A DNA stretch of 64,000 nucleotides, from NCBI RefSeq assembly GCF_000237325.1, contig NC_017542.1, positions 4,969,001 to 5,033,000 of the forward strand. The letters run 5' to 3'. The translations under genes were made by a program, and so were the position numbers. The DNA is from Paenibacillus polymyxa M1 (GTDB lineage Bacteria > Bacillota > Bacilli > Paenibacillales > Paenibacillaceae). The notes below the pieces were generated by a model that was given only the letters and a program-made list of their open reading frames with translations, did not search any database and had not been told where the DNA came from. This document shows, in pieces, positions 54,623 to 63,609 of this stretch; position 1 is the first letter of the stretch; each line of letters begins with the position of its first letter.

Positions 54623-55036
54623 ATGTCTGAATTTATTGTGTGCAGTCTGGCGGACAAGAAGTTCGCGTTAAACTTTCTGGAAGTAGAAGAAGTCATGAAT
54701 GCCAAAAAAGGGACGCCGCTCCCCTTTTCCGAAGCATGGCATGAAGGAATGGTGACCATTCGTGGCGACGTATTTACAATCCTTAATCTACGCAAAAAAC
54801 TGCTTCTTCCCGCATCAAGCGACTCCTCTGAAGACAAAATGATTTTGCTCAGTCGTGCGAAGATTGCCCTGCTTGTCGATCAGGTAGAGGATACGGCATC
54901 TGCTGAAGACAGTCAGCTACAAAACAATGAGGAAGAATGGCAACGCGAATTGTTTCCTACTGTGATGGAGCATCGGGGTGCTCTCATTCCGGTGATCGAT
55001 ATGGACGCTTTTCTCGCATCCACCAAGACGAACTAA
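54623..55036 (+). CDS. CheW-like single-domain protein
   Basis: A 137-residue CheW domain: FIVCSLADKKFALNFLEVEEVM at the N-terminus (key part LADKKFALNFLEVEEVM), GMVTIRGDVFTILNLRKKL in the middle and GALIPVIDMDAFL at the end. CheW proteins link receptors to CheA. No other chemotaxis gene is nearby, so it may be an accessory coupling or CheV-like piece. ATG 54623 follows AAGGAGA; earlier in-frame ATGs lack a site. Confidence 0.85.
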   Translation: MSEFIVCSLADKKFALNFLEVEEVMNAKKGTPLPFSEAWHEGMVTIRGDVFTILNLRKKLLLPASSDSSEDKMILLSRAKIALLVDQVEDTASAEDSQLQNNEEEWQRELFPTVMEHRGALIPVIDMDAFLASTKTN

Positions 55037-55047
55037 AATAAAAAACA

Positions 55048-55094
55048 CTCCCGAACTTTGAGCCAGCTTGCACTCATCGTTCGGGAGTATTTTT
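55048..55094. terminator. Terminator between CheW-like and slipin genes
   Basis: ACTCCCGAAC and GTTCGGGAGT form the stem, with T-rich flanks on both strands; the two genes converge. Confidence 0.85.
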
Positions 55095-55096
55095 CG

Positions 55097-56215
55097 TTAT
55101 TGGAGCCCTTGCCCCTCTTTCATATGAACCAACGTGTTCAGCTGCTCCAGCAGCGTATTTCCACCAGTCAGCGATATCGTACCAATCTTCTCGCAGATTT
55201 TTTCCATGAATTCCAGCTCTTTGAGACGATAAAGGGTGGCGTTTTCGTCCATCAGCTTGGCCGTATTGAGCAGACTACGAGTGGATGCCGTCTCTTCACG
55301 TCGTGTGATGAGGTTAGCTTGCGCCTTCTTCTCTGCCAACAGCACCGTATTCAGGATATCCTTGATATCCCCCGGCAAAATAATATCCTTCACCCCTGCT
55401 GACGTAAAAGTCACTCCATATTCGTCGCTCTGTTCATTTAGTCGAGTCAAGACATATTCCGCAATTTCCTGCTTCATTTTGAGCAAATCATCCAGCTTCA
55501 TTGTGCCTACATATTCACGCAGCAGCAGTTGAAGCATAATGTACATTTGCTCCTCGTATGCTCTGAATTCCAACGCCCGCAGCGGGTCGATAATACGATA
55601 CTGACAGACAAAGTTAAGGCGTAGCGTGATTTTGTCTTCAGTCATGATTTCCTGTCCCATCAGGTCCATCTGCTGCTGTCGCATATCTAGTGTTTTGATC
55701 TCTGTATTCACAGTGGACAACCAAAAATAATATTTGCCCGGTTTTAGTTTACCTTGCAGCACATTATCGTAATACAAAAATCCCAATTCATGACTGGCCA
55801 CCTGAAGGGCTTTCCAGAAGCCCGGTGTCTTGGACAAGAAGGCTTGCCCCAAAGACTTATCAATTGCAGGCTGCCGCGTATCTGCACGAACAAAACGATG
55901 CTCCTTGAGCATGTTCCAAAATGCATATTTCCCTGCTGTCAGCAGTTCCACAAACCGATTGTCTTCATAATGCAACACATACTCATGGTCCTCTACATCA
56001 ATGACAGTCAATTGCTCCAGCAATAGAGGATCTGTCAAAAACAAACGAATATCGTGATCTGGTACAAAAAAAGGGTCGGATACATTTAAAATTTCAACGG
56101 CTTCCTGCTGAAATGTCTTCAATAGGTAAGTCCCTGGGTGCAGCAACTTGTGATAGCTTCCTTTTTTGAACAGCAGTCCGCGCTCATCGGCTTTAATCGT
56201 TATCTTCTTAAACAT
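55097..56215 (-). CDS. Slipin/SPFH-domain protein
   Basis: A 372-residue protein. Residues ~190-330 match the SPFH (stomatin/prohibitin) domain: MRQQQMDLMGQEIMTEDKIT, LRLNFVCQYRIIDP and DEYGVTFTSAGVKDIILP. The N-terminal half contains a duplicated beta-rich GxYKLLxPG-like segment (GLLFKKGSYHKLLHPGTY) but no transmembrane helix, unlike typical stomatins. ATG 56215 follows AGGAGTG. It may scaffold membrane or stress complexes; the function is not known. Confidence 0.82.
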   Translation of the reverse strand: MFKKITIKADERGLLFKKGSYHKLLHPGTYLLKTFQQEAVEILNVSDPFFVPDHDIRLFLTDPLLLEQLTVIDVEDHEYVLHYEDNRFVELLTAGKYAFWNMLKEHRFVRADTRQPAIDKSLGQAFLSKTPGFWKALQVASHELGFLYYDNVLQGKLKPGKYYFWLSTVNTEIKTLDMRQQQMDLMGQEIMTEDKITLRLNFVCQYRIIDPLRALEFRAYEEQMYIMLQLLLREYVGTMKLDDLLKMKQEIAEYVLTRLNEQSDEYGVTFTSAGVKDIILPGDIKDILNTVLLAEKKAQANLITRREETASTRSLLNTAKLMDENATLYRLKELEFMEKICEKIGTISLTGGNTLLEQLNTLVHMKEGQGLQ

Positions 56216-56289
56216 CGTATCACTCCTAGTGTTAAAAATCCTCAACTTAAAAATGTACATTTTCCGCGTGTAGCGGCTCCACGTTCCAT

Positions 56290-56413
56290 TTGATCTTCCG
56301 ATCGCTGTTGCCCCTGAATTTTTGGATTTGATGAACCCCTTATAGGGTTAAAATTCAGGGACAAAGGCGAACGCTTCGCTTCTCCAGATTCAAACGGACC
56401 GCTCCGCTTATTC
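56290..56413 (+). repeat. Hairpin repeat element, copy A
   Basis: Border 56292-56310 (GATCTTCCGATCGCTGTTG), hairpin 56312-56360 (arms CCCTGAATTTT and AAAATTCAGGG with inner AACCC/GGGTT), then CAAAGGCGAACGCTTCGC and CTCCAGATTCAA to ~56413. Same element as 59312-59431 in opposite orientation, but with a different hairpin. Confidence 0.75.
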
Positions 56414-56951
56414 GCACGTTGAGTCAAAACACATTTTTAAAATGAGGATTTATTTTTATTTGTTGTAGCAGGGGGTGGACCCTTACAGAGCATCCCTCCG
56501 GTTGGAGGGCGGGGCCAAGCTTAAGGAAAAAGAAAGGGGCCGCCTGTTCCCGTGTTCCGGGGATGGAATTCACCAGCCCAACATCGACTGTGAATCCGTA
56601 TTCCCGAAGCCTCGGGTCCTGTCGGCGCTTACTCTCTCCGGTATCCGCTGGCCGCATAGCCATCGCCCCGGTATCTGTCATCAAGACCAGACATGGGATG
56701 CTCTTATTGGGGTCTTTTCATTGTTTTATTCGATCATTCGAATACTCTACCAGAAGTCGCGTGGAAGGCGATTGGGAATCGAACCCTTAATGTTGGTGGA
56801 TGCATCAGATTTACAGGATACCTGATCCGATCAGGGCAGGCACTGCGGGACCATTGGAAATCCTCGCCTCGGTAATATCTTCCTGCATCAGCCTTTATCA
56901 TTATTACGCACCCTTGCATTCACGAACATGGCGAAAGTATTACGACCCCAT
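56414..56951. other. Stretch of unclear coding status
   Basis: GC-richer than its flanks. Several frames on both strands stay open for 60-116 codons (for example plus 56475-56825 and minus 56424-56684), none with a ribosome site or recognisable family. A GGTTCGATTCCC T-arm-like string on the minus strand (~56772-56785) has no matching acceptor or anticodon arm. I assign no function. Confidence 0.35.
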
Positions 56952-56999
56952 AAAAAACAAAAAAAGACACGGAGGAAGCATAACTGCTTCCCTCGTGTC
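56952..56999 (-). terminator. Terminator of the methyltransferase gene
   Basis: On the minus strand GACACGAGGGAAGCA pairs with TGCTTCCTCCGTGTC and seven T follow. Confidence 0.9.
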
Positions 57000-57017
57000 G
57001 TTCTCTTACCATTCACC

Positions 57018-57647
57018 TTATAGCTCTTTTTGACATTTTACCATGATAAATTTGAATGGAGGTTTACTTTCCATATTTTTATGTGGCTCAACAATTTCGG
57101 AAATTTCTATTAGTCCATATTTTCCGAATTCTTGTTTTATTGAGTCAGAATCATAAAAAAACATTTTTACCCCTTCCATGATCTCGAAATAGTCTTTATC
57201 CAGTTGTTTTCCCTTTCCATACATTGGAGCTTCTTTTGAAATCGTAGTAAAAATCATATATCCGTTTGGCTTTAGTTGACGATAGCAATCTCTAATAAAC
57301 TTATCTCTCTCACGCTTATTCAACAAATGAATAAGTGCATAACAAAATATACCGTCATAAAGCTTGTTATCAAAAGGCATATCCGTTACGGAGCCATGAA
57401 AAATACTAATATTAAGCTCTTTTTGTCTCGCCAAATCAATCGCTGTTTTTGAAATCTCAATACCTGTTACATCTATTCCGTTATCAACAAAAACCTTGGC
57501 ATTTCTACCATATCCAATACCAGGTATCAATATATCCTTAACGTTCTTTGCAAGAAAAAAGTCCTTTGTCAGGATTGCTGAGTCTGAAGGTTCAAAGCCC
57601 CACATCATTTGATTTTCTATAAAACTGGATTCCCAAAACTCTGTCAT
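57018..57647 (-). CDS. Class I SAM-dependent methyltransferase (TehB-like)
   Basis: A 209-residue Rossmann methyltransferase. Motif I is ILIPGIGYGRNAKVF (~residues 36-50), then VTGIEISKTAID, FDNKLYDGIFCYALIHLL and LKPNGYMIFTTI. The N-terminus FWESSFIENQMMWGFEPSDS resembles TehB/thiopurine-type enzymes. Substrate unknown. Base use is more AT-rich than the neighbours, and it lies between the two inverted hairpin repeats, so it may have been acquired. Confidence 0.88.
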   Translation of the reverse strand: MTEFWESSFIENQMMWGFEPSDSAILTKDFFLAKNVKDILIPGIGYGRNAKVFVDNGIDVTGIEISKTAIDLARQKELNISIFHGSVTDMPFDNKLYDGIFCYALIHLLNKRERDKFIRDCYRQLKPNGYMIFTTISKEAPMYGKGKQLDKDYFEIMEGVKMFFYDSDSIKQEFGKYGLIEISEIVEPHKNMESKPPFKFIMVKCQKEL

Positions 57648-57718
57648 ACCTGTATCTCCTCTATATTTATATCATCCAAAATTTTATTTATTCAGAGCAA
57701 GCCCGGGTTGGGAGGTGT

Positions 57719-58861
57719 TCAACGCGTCGGTAGCAGAAACTCGGAAACTCCTGTTGTTGTAGCTGCAGTCTGGTGGGTATAGCTGAATGAAGGAGTCTCA
57801 TATTGCAACCCCGCCTTTTCATAGGTGAACCAATAGCTGACGGCCTTCCCGCTGGAGAGGTCTGTAACCCGCTGTTCCCAAACACCAGCGTTGTTGGTCA
57901 TCCGGTAATTGAGCTGTTGTCCACCTGATAAAGTATAATGCACGTCAACATAGGCGGAGGCTGTTTTAGGGGTAAATTGAAGCAGTGCTTCATGATCGCT
58001 GACAAAGTGGGACCGTACAGTGTAATCTTCCGTTTCTCCGCCTCCCTCATTGCCGCCAGATGCTGGCTCTGTAGTTACCGAAACAGCTTGACTGGCTGCA
58101 GATAAGTTACCGGCTGCGTCCTGAGCCTTAACGGTAAAGCTGTAAGTAGTAGCTGCAACCAGTCCTGTAATTGAAGCGGAAGTACCGTTTATTTTTGCCG
58201 CCTGAGCCCCGTCCTTATACACGATATACCCCGTAACGCCAACATTGTCTGTGGCTGCCTCCCACTCCAGAGTGACCGCCGAAGCCGTTTTGGTCGTAGC
58301 TCGCACATTTACCGGGCTTGATGGAGCTTCTGTATCAGGTTGCGGATTGCCACCGCCAAATTCAAAAAAAACATAGGGAGAGCCATGTCCATAGGTAGCG
58401 CTCATTTTGTTGCTGCCGCTTTGAAATAAGGATTTAACAAACCAATCACTGAAACCATCCACCTTGGCAGCCGAAAATGAAGCGCTTACAGAATGACCGA
58501 TGGTAAAATCGTTCACATCATCCATCCAGCCTGCGATGTATCCCGGATTGACCGTAATTTTACCGCTTGGGTTAAAGATGCGCAGACCGTTTTGTTGATT
58601 TTTCAAGGCAAGTGGATGCGGATATTGAGCCTCGGAGTAGGGCACCCAGGCCAGACTGCTCCACCAGTCGTTGGTAGGCATTGGGCTGGTTACATTCGCT
58701 GTCTTATAAATTTCATTTTGCGGTGTAGCTGCTCCGGCAGGTAGTATGGTTGAATATGAGCCTGTGCCTTGTTTGACCTCACCCGAAAAGGCTTTAGTAG
58801 AAACCGGTGCAGCCAAAAACATCAGACTGGCACTTAACAAGCATAATATCATCTTTTTCAC
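57719..58861 (-). CDS. GH81 beta-1,3-glucanase remnant: N-terminal sandwich + FN3 + CBM56, catalytic domain missing
   Basis: About 380 residues. Signal peptide (~1-27, ending VSTKA). Residues ~33-170 match the N-terminal beta-sandwich of GH81 endo-1,3-beta-glucanases (PMPTNDWWSSLAWVPYSEAQ; HPLALKNQQNGLRI; SPYVFFEFGGG). The sequence then jumps to a linker and a fibronectin type III domain (APSSPVNVRATT to SVTTEP) and a C-terminal CBM56-like beta-1,3-glucan-binding domain. The ~500-residue catalytic barrel of GH81 is absent. Frame is intact, so a secreted glucan-binding protein could still be made. AGGAGG abuts the first ATG, so GTG 58861 is the better start. Confidence 0.8.
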   Translation of the reverse strand: MKKMILCLLSASLMFLAAPVSTKAFSGEVKQGTGSYSTILPAGAATPQNEIYKTANVTSPMPTNDWWSSLAWVPYSEAQYPHPLALKNQQNGLRIFNPSGKITVNPGYIAGWMDDVNDFTIGHSVSASFSAAKVDGFSDWFVKSLFQSGSNKMSATYGHGSPYVFFEFGGGNPQPDTEAPSSPVNVRATTKTASAVTLEWEAATDNVGVTGYIVYKDGAQAAKINGTSASITGLVAATTYSFTVKAQDAAGNLSAASQAVSVTTEPASGGNEGGGETEDYTVRSHFVSDHEALLQFTPKTASAYVDVHYTLSGGQQLNYRMTNNAGVWEQRVTDLSSGKAVSYWFTYEKAGLQYETPSFSYTHQTAATTTGVSEFLLPTR

Positions 58862-59311
58862 AACCAACATCCTCCTTTAAATTCCCTTATCTCTTTCCGT
58901 GCAAGCCTTTTCCCTTTTCTTCCAAGCTGAATTCAACTTCATTGTGCTTGATCACTATTTCCAGGTCAATCCTTTTATTTCTAAATTTTAACTAAATGAG
59001 GCGAAAGTATCTAAAAATACATAAGAAACCAGGACGAAAACCCCAAGTATTGTGTAATTATGTTATCTGGTTTCACCCCATAAGACATTCACCTTATGAG
59101 TTATTCACCCCATTAATCATTCATCCTAATAAACATTTAGTCTATAAAAAAAGACCCTCCAGGCCTTTTAGCCCTTCAGATCCTCTGTTTTGATTTATAA
59201 GTTTTTGATCTTCTTTGAGTCTTTGAATGAGTTTTGAGTTTATAGTTTCTCATGCCCTTCCCCATGCTCCACACACCATTTCGAAAAATGAGTGACTTTG
59301 CGGTGGGTAGC
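58862..59311. other. Gene-free region upstream of the GH81-like gene
   Basis: AT-rich. Contains direct repeats of TTCACCCCATAAGACATTCACCTTATGAG type (59076-59125) and a short oligo-A/T rich part. No gene, RNA or clear promoter was recognised. Confidence 0.35.
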
Positions 59312-59431
59312 AGCGGAGCGGAGGGATTGAATCTGGAGAAGCGGTAGCGTTCGCCTTTGCAGTGGGATTCTTACCTTTAAATGTCTTATACAATCCGAAG
59401 AATCCCACTGCAACAGCGATCGGAAGATCAA
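59312..59431 (-). repeat. Hairpin repeat element, copy B
   Basis: Read on the minus strand it has the same borders as copy A (TTGATCTTCCGATCGCTGTTG shortened: GATCTTCCGATCGCTGTTG, and CAAAGGCGAACGCT...CGCTTCTCCAGATTCAA). The hairpin is different: CAGTGGGATTCTT (59360-59372) pairs with AAGAATCCCACTG (59398-59410). Confidence 0.75.
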
Positions 59432-59465
59432 CCCCTTCGCGGAGCCTTCTTCCCCCTCAATTGAC

Positions 59466-60566
59466 TCATTTTCCTCGCTCAAAATACCCTTCTATTTTCC
59501 AGTCCACGCCAACCTGCGTCACGCTCAAGTCCTGCAATGCCACCGCGTCGCTCATCGCAGACACGCCCTCTCCCCCGAGAAAGCCCGGAGCGGAGCGCCC
59601 TCCAACCAGCTTCGGCGCTATATACAACACCAGCTTGTCTGCCAATCCTTGCTGCACGAACGAAGCGTTCACCTCGGCCCCGCCTTCCACGAATACCGAT
59701 GAGACCTCCGCCGCCCCCAGAATGTCCAGCATTTGCGGTAGGTTGACCCGCTCACTATATTCATCCTGTGTCGGATATACCTTCACACCAAGCTGTTCCA
59801 GCTGGCTTCGCTTGCCTTTATCGTAAGTCCGCCCTGTGAATATCCAGGTAGGCGCCTCTCCATCTGTAATAACACGAGCATCCAATGGAATACGAAGCTT
59901 ACTATCCAGAATGATACGAATCGGATTCCGTCCTTCTGGTAGACGAGTCGTAAGCTGAGGATTATCATGAATCACGGTCTGTACACCGACCAGGATGCCT
60001 ACATGCTCGTGACGAAGACGATGCACATCCTCCCGTGCAGCCTCAGATGTGATCCACTTGCTTTCAGAGGTTCGCGTTGCAATTTTACCGTCCAGCGTTA
60101 CTGCCGATTTGATCGTAATAAAAGGACGCTTGTTCACGATATATTGATTGAACACTTCATTCATACGGATGGATTCCTGCTCACATACTCCGACTATGAC
60201 CTCAATGCCTGCATCTTTCAAAATTTGTACCCCTCTGCCAGAAACCAGCGGGTTCGGGTCCAGTGCTGCAATCACCACCCTACGAATGCCAGCCTTCACA
60301 ATCGCTTCCGCACACGGGCCTGTCCGGCCGTGATGGGAACATGGCTCCAGCGTTACATAAATCGTCGCTCCCTGAGCATGTTCCCCTGCCATACGCAATG
60401 CATGAATCTCGGCATGGGGCTCGCCAGGCTTCAAATGAGCGCCGATCCCAACGATACGGCCATTATTGACAATGACTGATCCAACCAGCGGATTCGGCTC
60501 TGTTTGCCCTTTGGCACTTCTGGCATTTTCCAGTGCCAGACGCATATATTTTTCGTGAGTGTTCAT
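59466..60566 (-). CDS. ribD: Bifunctional riboflavin deaminase/reductase RibD
   Basis: A 366-residue two-domain enzyme of riboflavin synthesis. Deaminase zinc motifs HAEIHALRMAGE and PCSHHGRTGPCAEAI (residues ~51-90) are followed by the reductase domain (FITIKSAVTLDGKIATRTSE; GILVGVQTVIHDNPQLTTRL; VFVEGGAEVNASF). It overlaps ribA by 4 nt. No ribE/ribH and no FMN riboswitch are seen, so this is a partial, probably second, riboflavin set. Confidence 0.94.
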   Translation of the reverse strand: MNTHEKYMRLALENARSAKGQTEPNPLVGSVIVNNGRIVGIGAHLKPGEPHAEIHALRMAGEHAQGATIYVTLEPCSHHGRTGPCAEAIVKAGIRRVVIAALDPNPLVSGRGVQILKDAGIEVIVGVCEQESIRMNEVFNQYIVNKRPFITIKSAVTLDGKIATRTSESKWITSEAAREDVHRLRHEHVGILVGVQTVIHDNPQLTTRLPEGRNPIRIILDSKLRIPLDARVITDGEAPTWIFTGRTYDKGKRSQLEQLGVKVYPTQDEYSERVNLPQMLDILGAAEVSSVFVEGGAEVNASFVQQGLADKLVLYIAPKLVGGRSAPGFLGGEGVSAMSDAVALQDLSVTQVGVDWKIEGYFERGK

Positions 60567-61327
60567 AGAACCTCCCTGAGATCGGAATCCCGCAAATGGC
60601 CGGATCGTTCTACTTTTGTATTCAAATACCGTTCATTATATTGCGACACATCGCCCCAGAGCGGCATACGCCCCGCCACATTCATACCTGACTTCTTCAA
60701 GGCATCCAGCTTTTTAGGGTTATTTGTAATCAGAGTTACTGGTTTTTGTCTCAAGTGCTGAAGCACACTAATGGCATCCGCATAATTGCGTGTATCATCT
60801 TCAAAACCCAACTGATGGTTGGCTTCGACGGTATCCATGCCTTCTTCTTGCAGAATATAAGCCATGGCTTTACTAAACAAACCGATCCCGCGACCTTCAT
60901 GATTTGCTAGATAGAACAATGCACCTGTTCCATGTTCCACAATCATTTTCATCGACTGGTGGAGTTGAAATCCGCAGTCACAGCGCTTGCTACCAAAAAT
61001 ATCTCCAGTATGGCAAATACTATGCATGCGAACTAATGCATTATCTGACTGCTCGAGATCACCGTACACCAATACACTTGATTGTTGTCCCTCCGCCAAA
61101 TTCAGTGTGGACAATCGCTTCACAATCGTCTCAGCATTGGCATTCAGTAAGTCCTGACGATCTTCCTCATCCCGTACAGGCAACCAGCAATACCATTGAA
61201 AAACAATCGTTTCCCCTTCCAAATTAACTGGCAGCTTGATCGGTCCTACCAAAATCGTCGAAGATTGCTTTCCACGAATAGTTTGAATTTTATCGTTAAG
61301 TAGCGTAGCTACATCTTTTTGGTTCAT
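60563..61327 (-). CDS. ribA: GTP cyclohydrolase II (monofunctional)
   Basis: A 254-residue enzyme for the first step of riboflavin synthesis. Zn ligands are in HSICHTGDIFGSKRCDCG; catalytic residues in NHEGRGIGLFSK; GTP contacts in MDTVEANHQLGFEDDTRNYA. The RibB (DHBP synthase) domain usually fused in Bacillota is absent. The first ~95 residues differ from standard RibA. With ribD it makes the pyrimidine branch only, as found in clusters for deazaflavin or other pteridine-like metabolites, or as a supplementary copy. Confidence 0.9.
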   Translation of the reverse strand: MNQKDVATLLNDKIQTIRGKQSSTILVGPIKLPVNLEGETIVFQWYCWLPVRDEEDRQDLLNANAETIVKRLSTLNLAEGQQSSVLVYGDLEQSDNALVRMHSICHTGDIFGSKRCDCGFQLHQSMKMIVEHGTGALFYLANHEGRGIGLFSKAMAYILQEEGMDTVEANHQLGFEDDTRNYADAISVLQHLRQKPVTLITNNPKKLDALKKSGMNVAGRMPLWGDVSQYNERYLNTKVERSGHLRDSDLREVL

Positions 61328-61410
61328 CTCTCTGCACCATCCTTTATATAAACTTTATATATGAAATGTCCTGTATTTCTCAGGCTAATCGTTGTTGTCA
61401 GGGTGTTACA

Positions 61411-62508
61411 TCATTGAACTATGTGTAAGAAATGTTCATGAAACGTGGATTCCATGGTCAGTTGACGCTCCTGAAGCTCGGTGACAGCCTGCCGTCGTCC
61501 GTCTACGAAAGCCTTCAGGTCTTCTGCCGTATATACCTGCTGGCGTAAACGAAGAAGCTCACTGGCCAGCACATCGGCATCCTTCAAAGCGGCGTTCAAG
61601 CCAAAAGCTCCCGTGGGTGTCATGGTATGCGCCGCATCTCCAATCAGGACCAGTCCGTTCTGTGCCCATGTGTCACTGCGGCTGCTGAAAATATCCAACG
61701 GTACGAAGTCCTTCCATGAACGAATGTGATCATGCACACTATGCTTCAAATCCGGAAAAGCCTCCGTAAACAATTGTATAAATGATTCAAAAGATTGCTT
61801 AAACAGGGTGAGAAAACTGCCCTCCTCCACATTCCAGCCAATTTGAATATAGCCCTCAGCCTGTGAAAATAAAGCCAACTGGCCTCCGTTGACCAGTGCC
61901 AGACGAGTGACGGGCTCCCACCCGGCAGGTGCCGCGATTTTAGCCCATAGCAGATCATAGCCGTGGCGAATGTTCGTCACAGGCATCTCCGCCAGCTTGC
62001 GTACAGTCGAATAGCGTCCGTCTGCTCCTACAATCAAAGAACTGTGAATCGTAATCTCATGACCGTTCTTATCGCGGGCGGTCAAGCCCGTGTATCCCTG
62101 CTCGCTGTCACCTTCCAACGCAGTCACAGTTGTACCTGCCAGGTAACGGAAGGACTCGTAGGTGGACGCCTGTTTGAGCAGCGCCTCTAAAAATCGAGGT
62201 TGTGGAATATGCACTCCCACATTACCATGGATTAAAGCTGGCTCGACCGTTTTGATCTGCTGCTGATGCTGCCAATATTCGATTCTTGTGGAGGCGAGAA
62301 TATGATCCTCATGAATTTGTTCGAGCAGCTTATGCTTTTGGATCACTTCCTGACCCTCATCGTTTAAAATTTCACCGCGGAAAGCCTTTCCGGGCACGCT
62401 CTGCCGCTCAATCAATATCGTCGAAACACCCTGCTCCGCCAGTAGACAGGATAACAAAGTCCCTGCGGGGCCTCCTCCAACTACGCACACTTCACATTCC
62501 AGCTTCAT
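61411..62508 (-). CDS. FAD-dependent monooxygenase (UbiH/PHBH type)
   Basis: A 365-residue flavoprotein hydroxylase. The FAD motif is VVGGGPAGTLLSCLLAEQG (residues ~7-25), the DG motif LIVGADGRYSTVRKLA (~155) and the GD motif GLVLIGDAAHTMTPTGAFG (~285). It is shorter than many relatives but complete. Lies 83 nt after ribA on the same strand, so the flavin genes may supply or accompany it. Substrate is unknown. ATG 62508 follows AGGGGGAAG. Confidence 0.88.
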   Translation of the reverse strand: MKLECEVCVVGGGPAGTLLSCLLAEQGVSTILIERQSVPGKAFRGEILNDEGQEVIQKHKLLEQIHEDHILASTRIEYWQHQQQIKTVEPALIHGNVGVHIPQPRFLEALLKQASTYESFRYLAGTTVTALEGDSEQGYTGLTARDKNGHEITIHSSLIVGADGRYSTVRKLAEMPVTNIRHGYDLLWAKIAAPAGWEPVTRLALVNGGQLALFSQAEGYIQIGWNVEEGSFLTLFKQSFESFIQLFTEAFPDLKHSVHDHIRSWKDFVPLDIFSSRSDTWAQNGLVLIGDAAHTMTPTGAFGLNAALKDADVLASELLRLRQQVYTAEDLKAFVDGRRQAVTELQERQLTMESTFHEHFLHIVQ

Positions 62509-62764
62509 CCGACTTCCCCCTGCGCCCAAACCATAACCTCAACGATTCGTTCGTATCTGTTCATTTAATTACGTCATTAATAATATCAAATTATGTTCAA
62601 ATTTTAAGTATTAATATCTTAAGCTCCGTAGCAAAGCTAACAAGTTACTTTATGTAACAAAGTATATTTATATCATACCATTTCGTCAAGTAATAAATTT
62701 ATGTAAAGTAAAATCATTTACTTTTAACAGTGAATCGTTAATAATAGGAGTATGAGGTGATCAC

Positions 62765-63100
62765 ATGAACATTCCGCAGATGTGCCCACGGTTTGAAAAG
62801 GCTATGGAGCTACTGAGCAAGCGTTGGACGGTGTTGATCGTATTTCAACTAACGAATGGTCCGCAACGTTTCGTCGCTATTGAGAATTCAATTCCTAATT
62901 TAAGTGGAAAGGTCCTTTCGGACCGTTTGAAAGAGCTGGAGGAGGAAGGAATCATACAACGTATGGTTTATCCTGAGAAGCCTGTACGGATTGAATACTC
63001 CCTTACGGATAAGGGGCGCGATTTAGCTCCTTTATTTGACCATATCGGTACTTGGGCTACACGCTGGATTGAGGTTCTACCAGCACTTGAACAGCAATGA
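62765..63100 (+). CDS. HxlR-type transcriptional regulator
   Basis: A 111-residue winged-helix regulator. The signature CPRFEKAMELLSKRWTVLIVF begins with the redox-type Cys (key CPRFEKAMELLSKRW); LSGKVLSDRLKELEEEGIIQ is the recognition helix and VRIEYSLTDKGRDL the wing. Divergent from the FAD monooxygenase, which it probably controls. Confidence 0.9.
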   Translation: MNIPQMCPRFEKAMELLSKRWTVLIVFQLTNGPQRFVAIENSIPNLSGKVLSDRLKELEEEGIIQRMVYPEKPVRIEYSLTDKGRDLAPLFDHIGTWATRWIEVLPALEQQ

Positions 63101-63115
63101 TTCATATTGAAGCAA

Positions 63116-63172
63116 AGAACGCCTTTGCTCTAGGTACAATTCGTACTTATCGTGCAAGGCGTTCTATTTTTC
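63116..63172 (+). terminator. Terminator of the HxlR gene
   Basis: AGAACGCCTTTGC (63116-63128) pairs with GCAAGGCGTTCT (63154-63165, one bulge) and ATTTTT follows. Confidence 0.85.
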
Positions 63173-63216
63173 ATATGACGGAGCATTAATGGTCCATCTT
63201 AGATCGCATTCAGAAT

Positions 63217-63609
63217 TTAAACGTTTCCCTCACTGCTGCGTTGCATTTCCTCACGGATCGATTGCACCCGTTTTTTCCCCCACTCATACATCATTTCCAC
63301 AATCGGTAAAATCGTCATCCCCAGCGCAGTCATCGAATACTCCACCTTTGGGGGCACTTCGGGATACACTTCCCGGTGCACAATACCGTCCTCCATCAAC
63401 TCCCGCAGTTGGTTGGTCAGCACTTTATGCGACAGCTTCGGAAACAACCTTTGCAGGTCACTGAACCGGTGCGGCCCTTCCACACCCAGATGCCATAAAA
63501 TAACGACCTTCCATTTACCGCTTAGCACAGATAGCGTTAGTTCCTTTTCGCAGTTGTAGTCTCCATTTACAATTTTCTCCCGTATTTCGTCTCTCAGCGT
63601 ATCAGACAT
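63217..63609 (-). CDS. HxlR-type transcriptional regulator (second)
   Basis: A 130-residue winged-helix protein with [20 protein letters not shown] (Cys20 region), [20 protein letters not shown] and [14 protein letters not shown]. It is divergent from a DJ-1/PfpI gene, the usual HxlR target arrangement. Repeated Cys suggests response to electrophiles or oxidants. Confidence 0.9.
   Translation of the reverse strand: MSDTLRDEIREKIVNGDYNCEKELTLSVLSGKWKVVILWHLGVEGPHRFSDLQRLFPKLSHKVLTNQLRELMEDGIVHREVYPEVPPKVEYSMTALGMTILPIVEMMYEWGKKRVQSIREEMQRSSEGNV

Noticed and set aside
56740..56860. Possible tRNA on the minus strand (GGTTCGATTCCC)
   Set aside because: The acceptor that would pair with AATCGCC is not found, and no D- or anticodon arm can be drawn.
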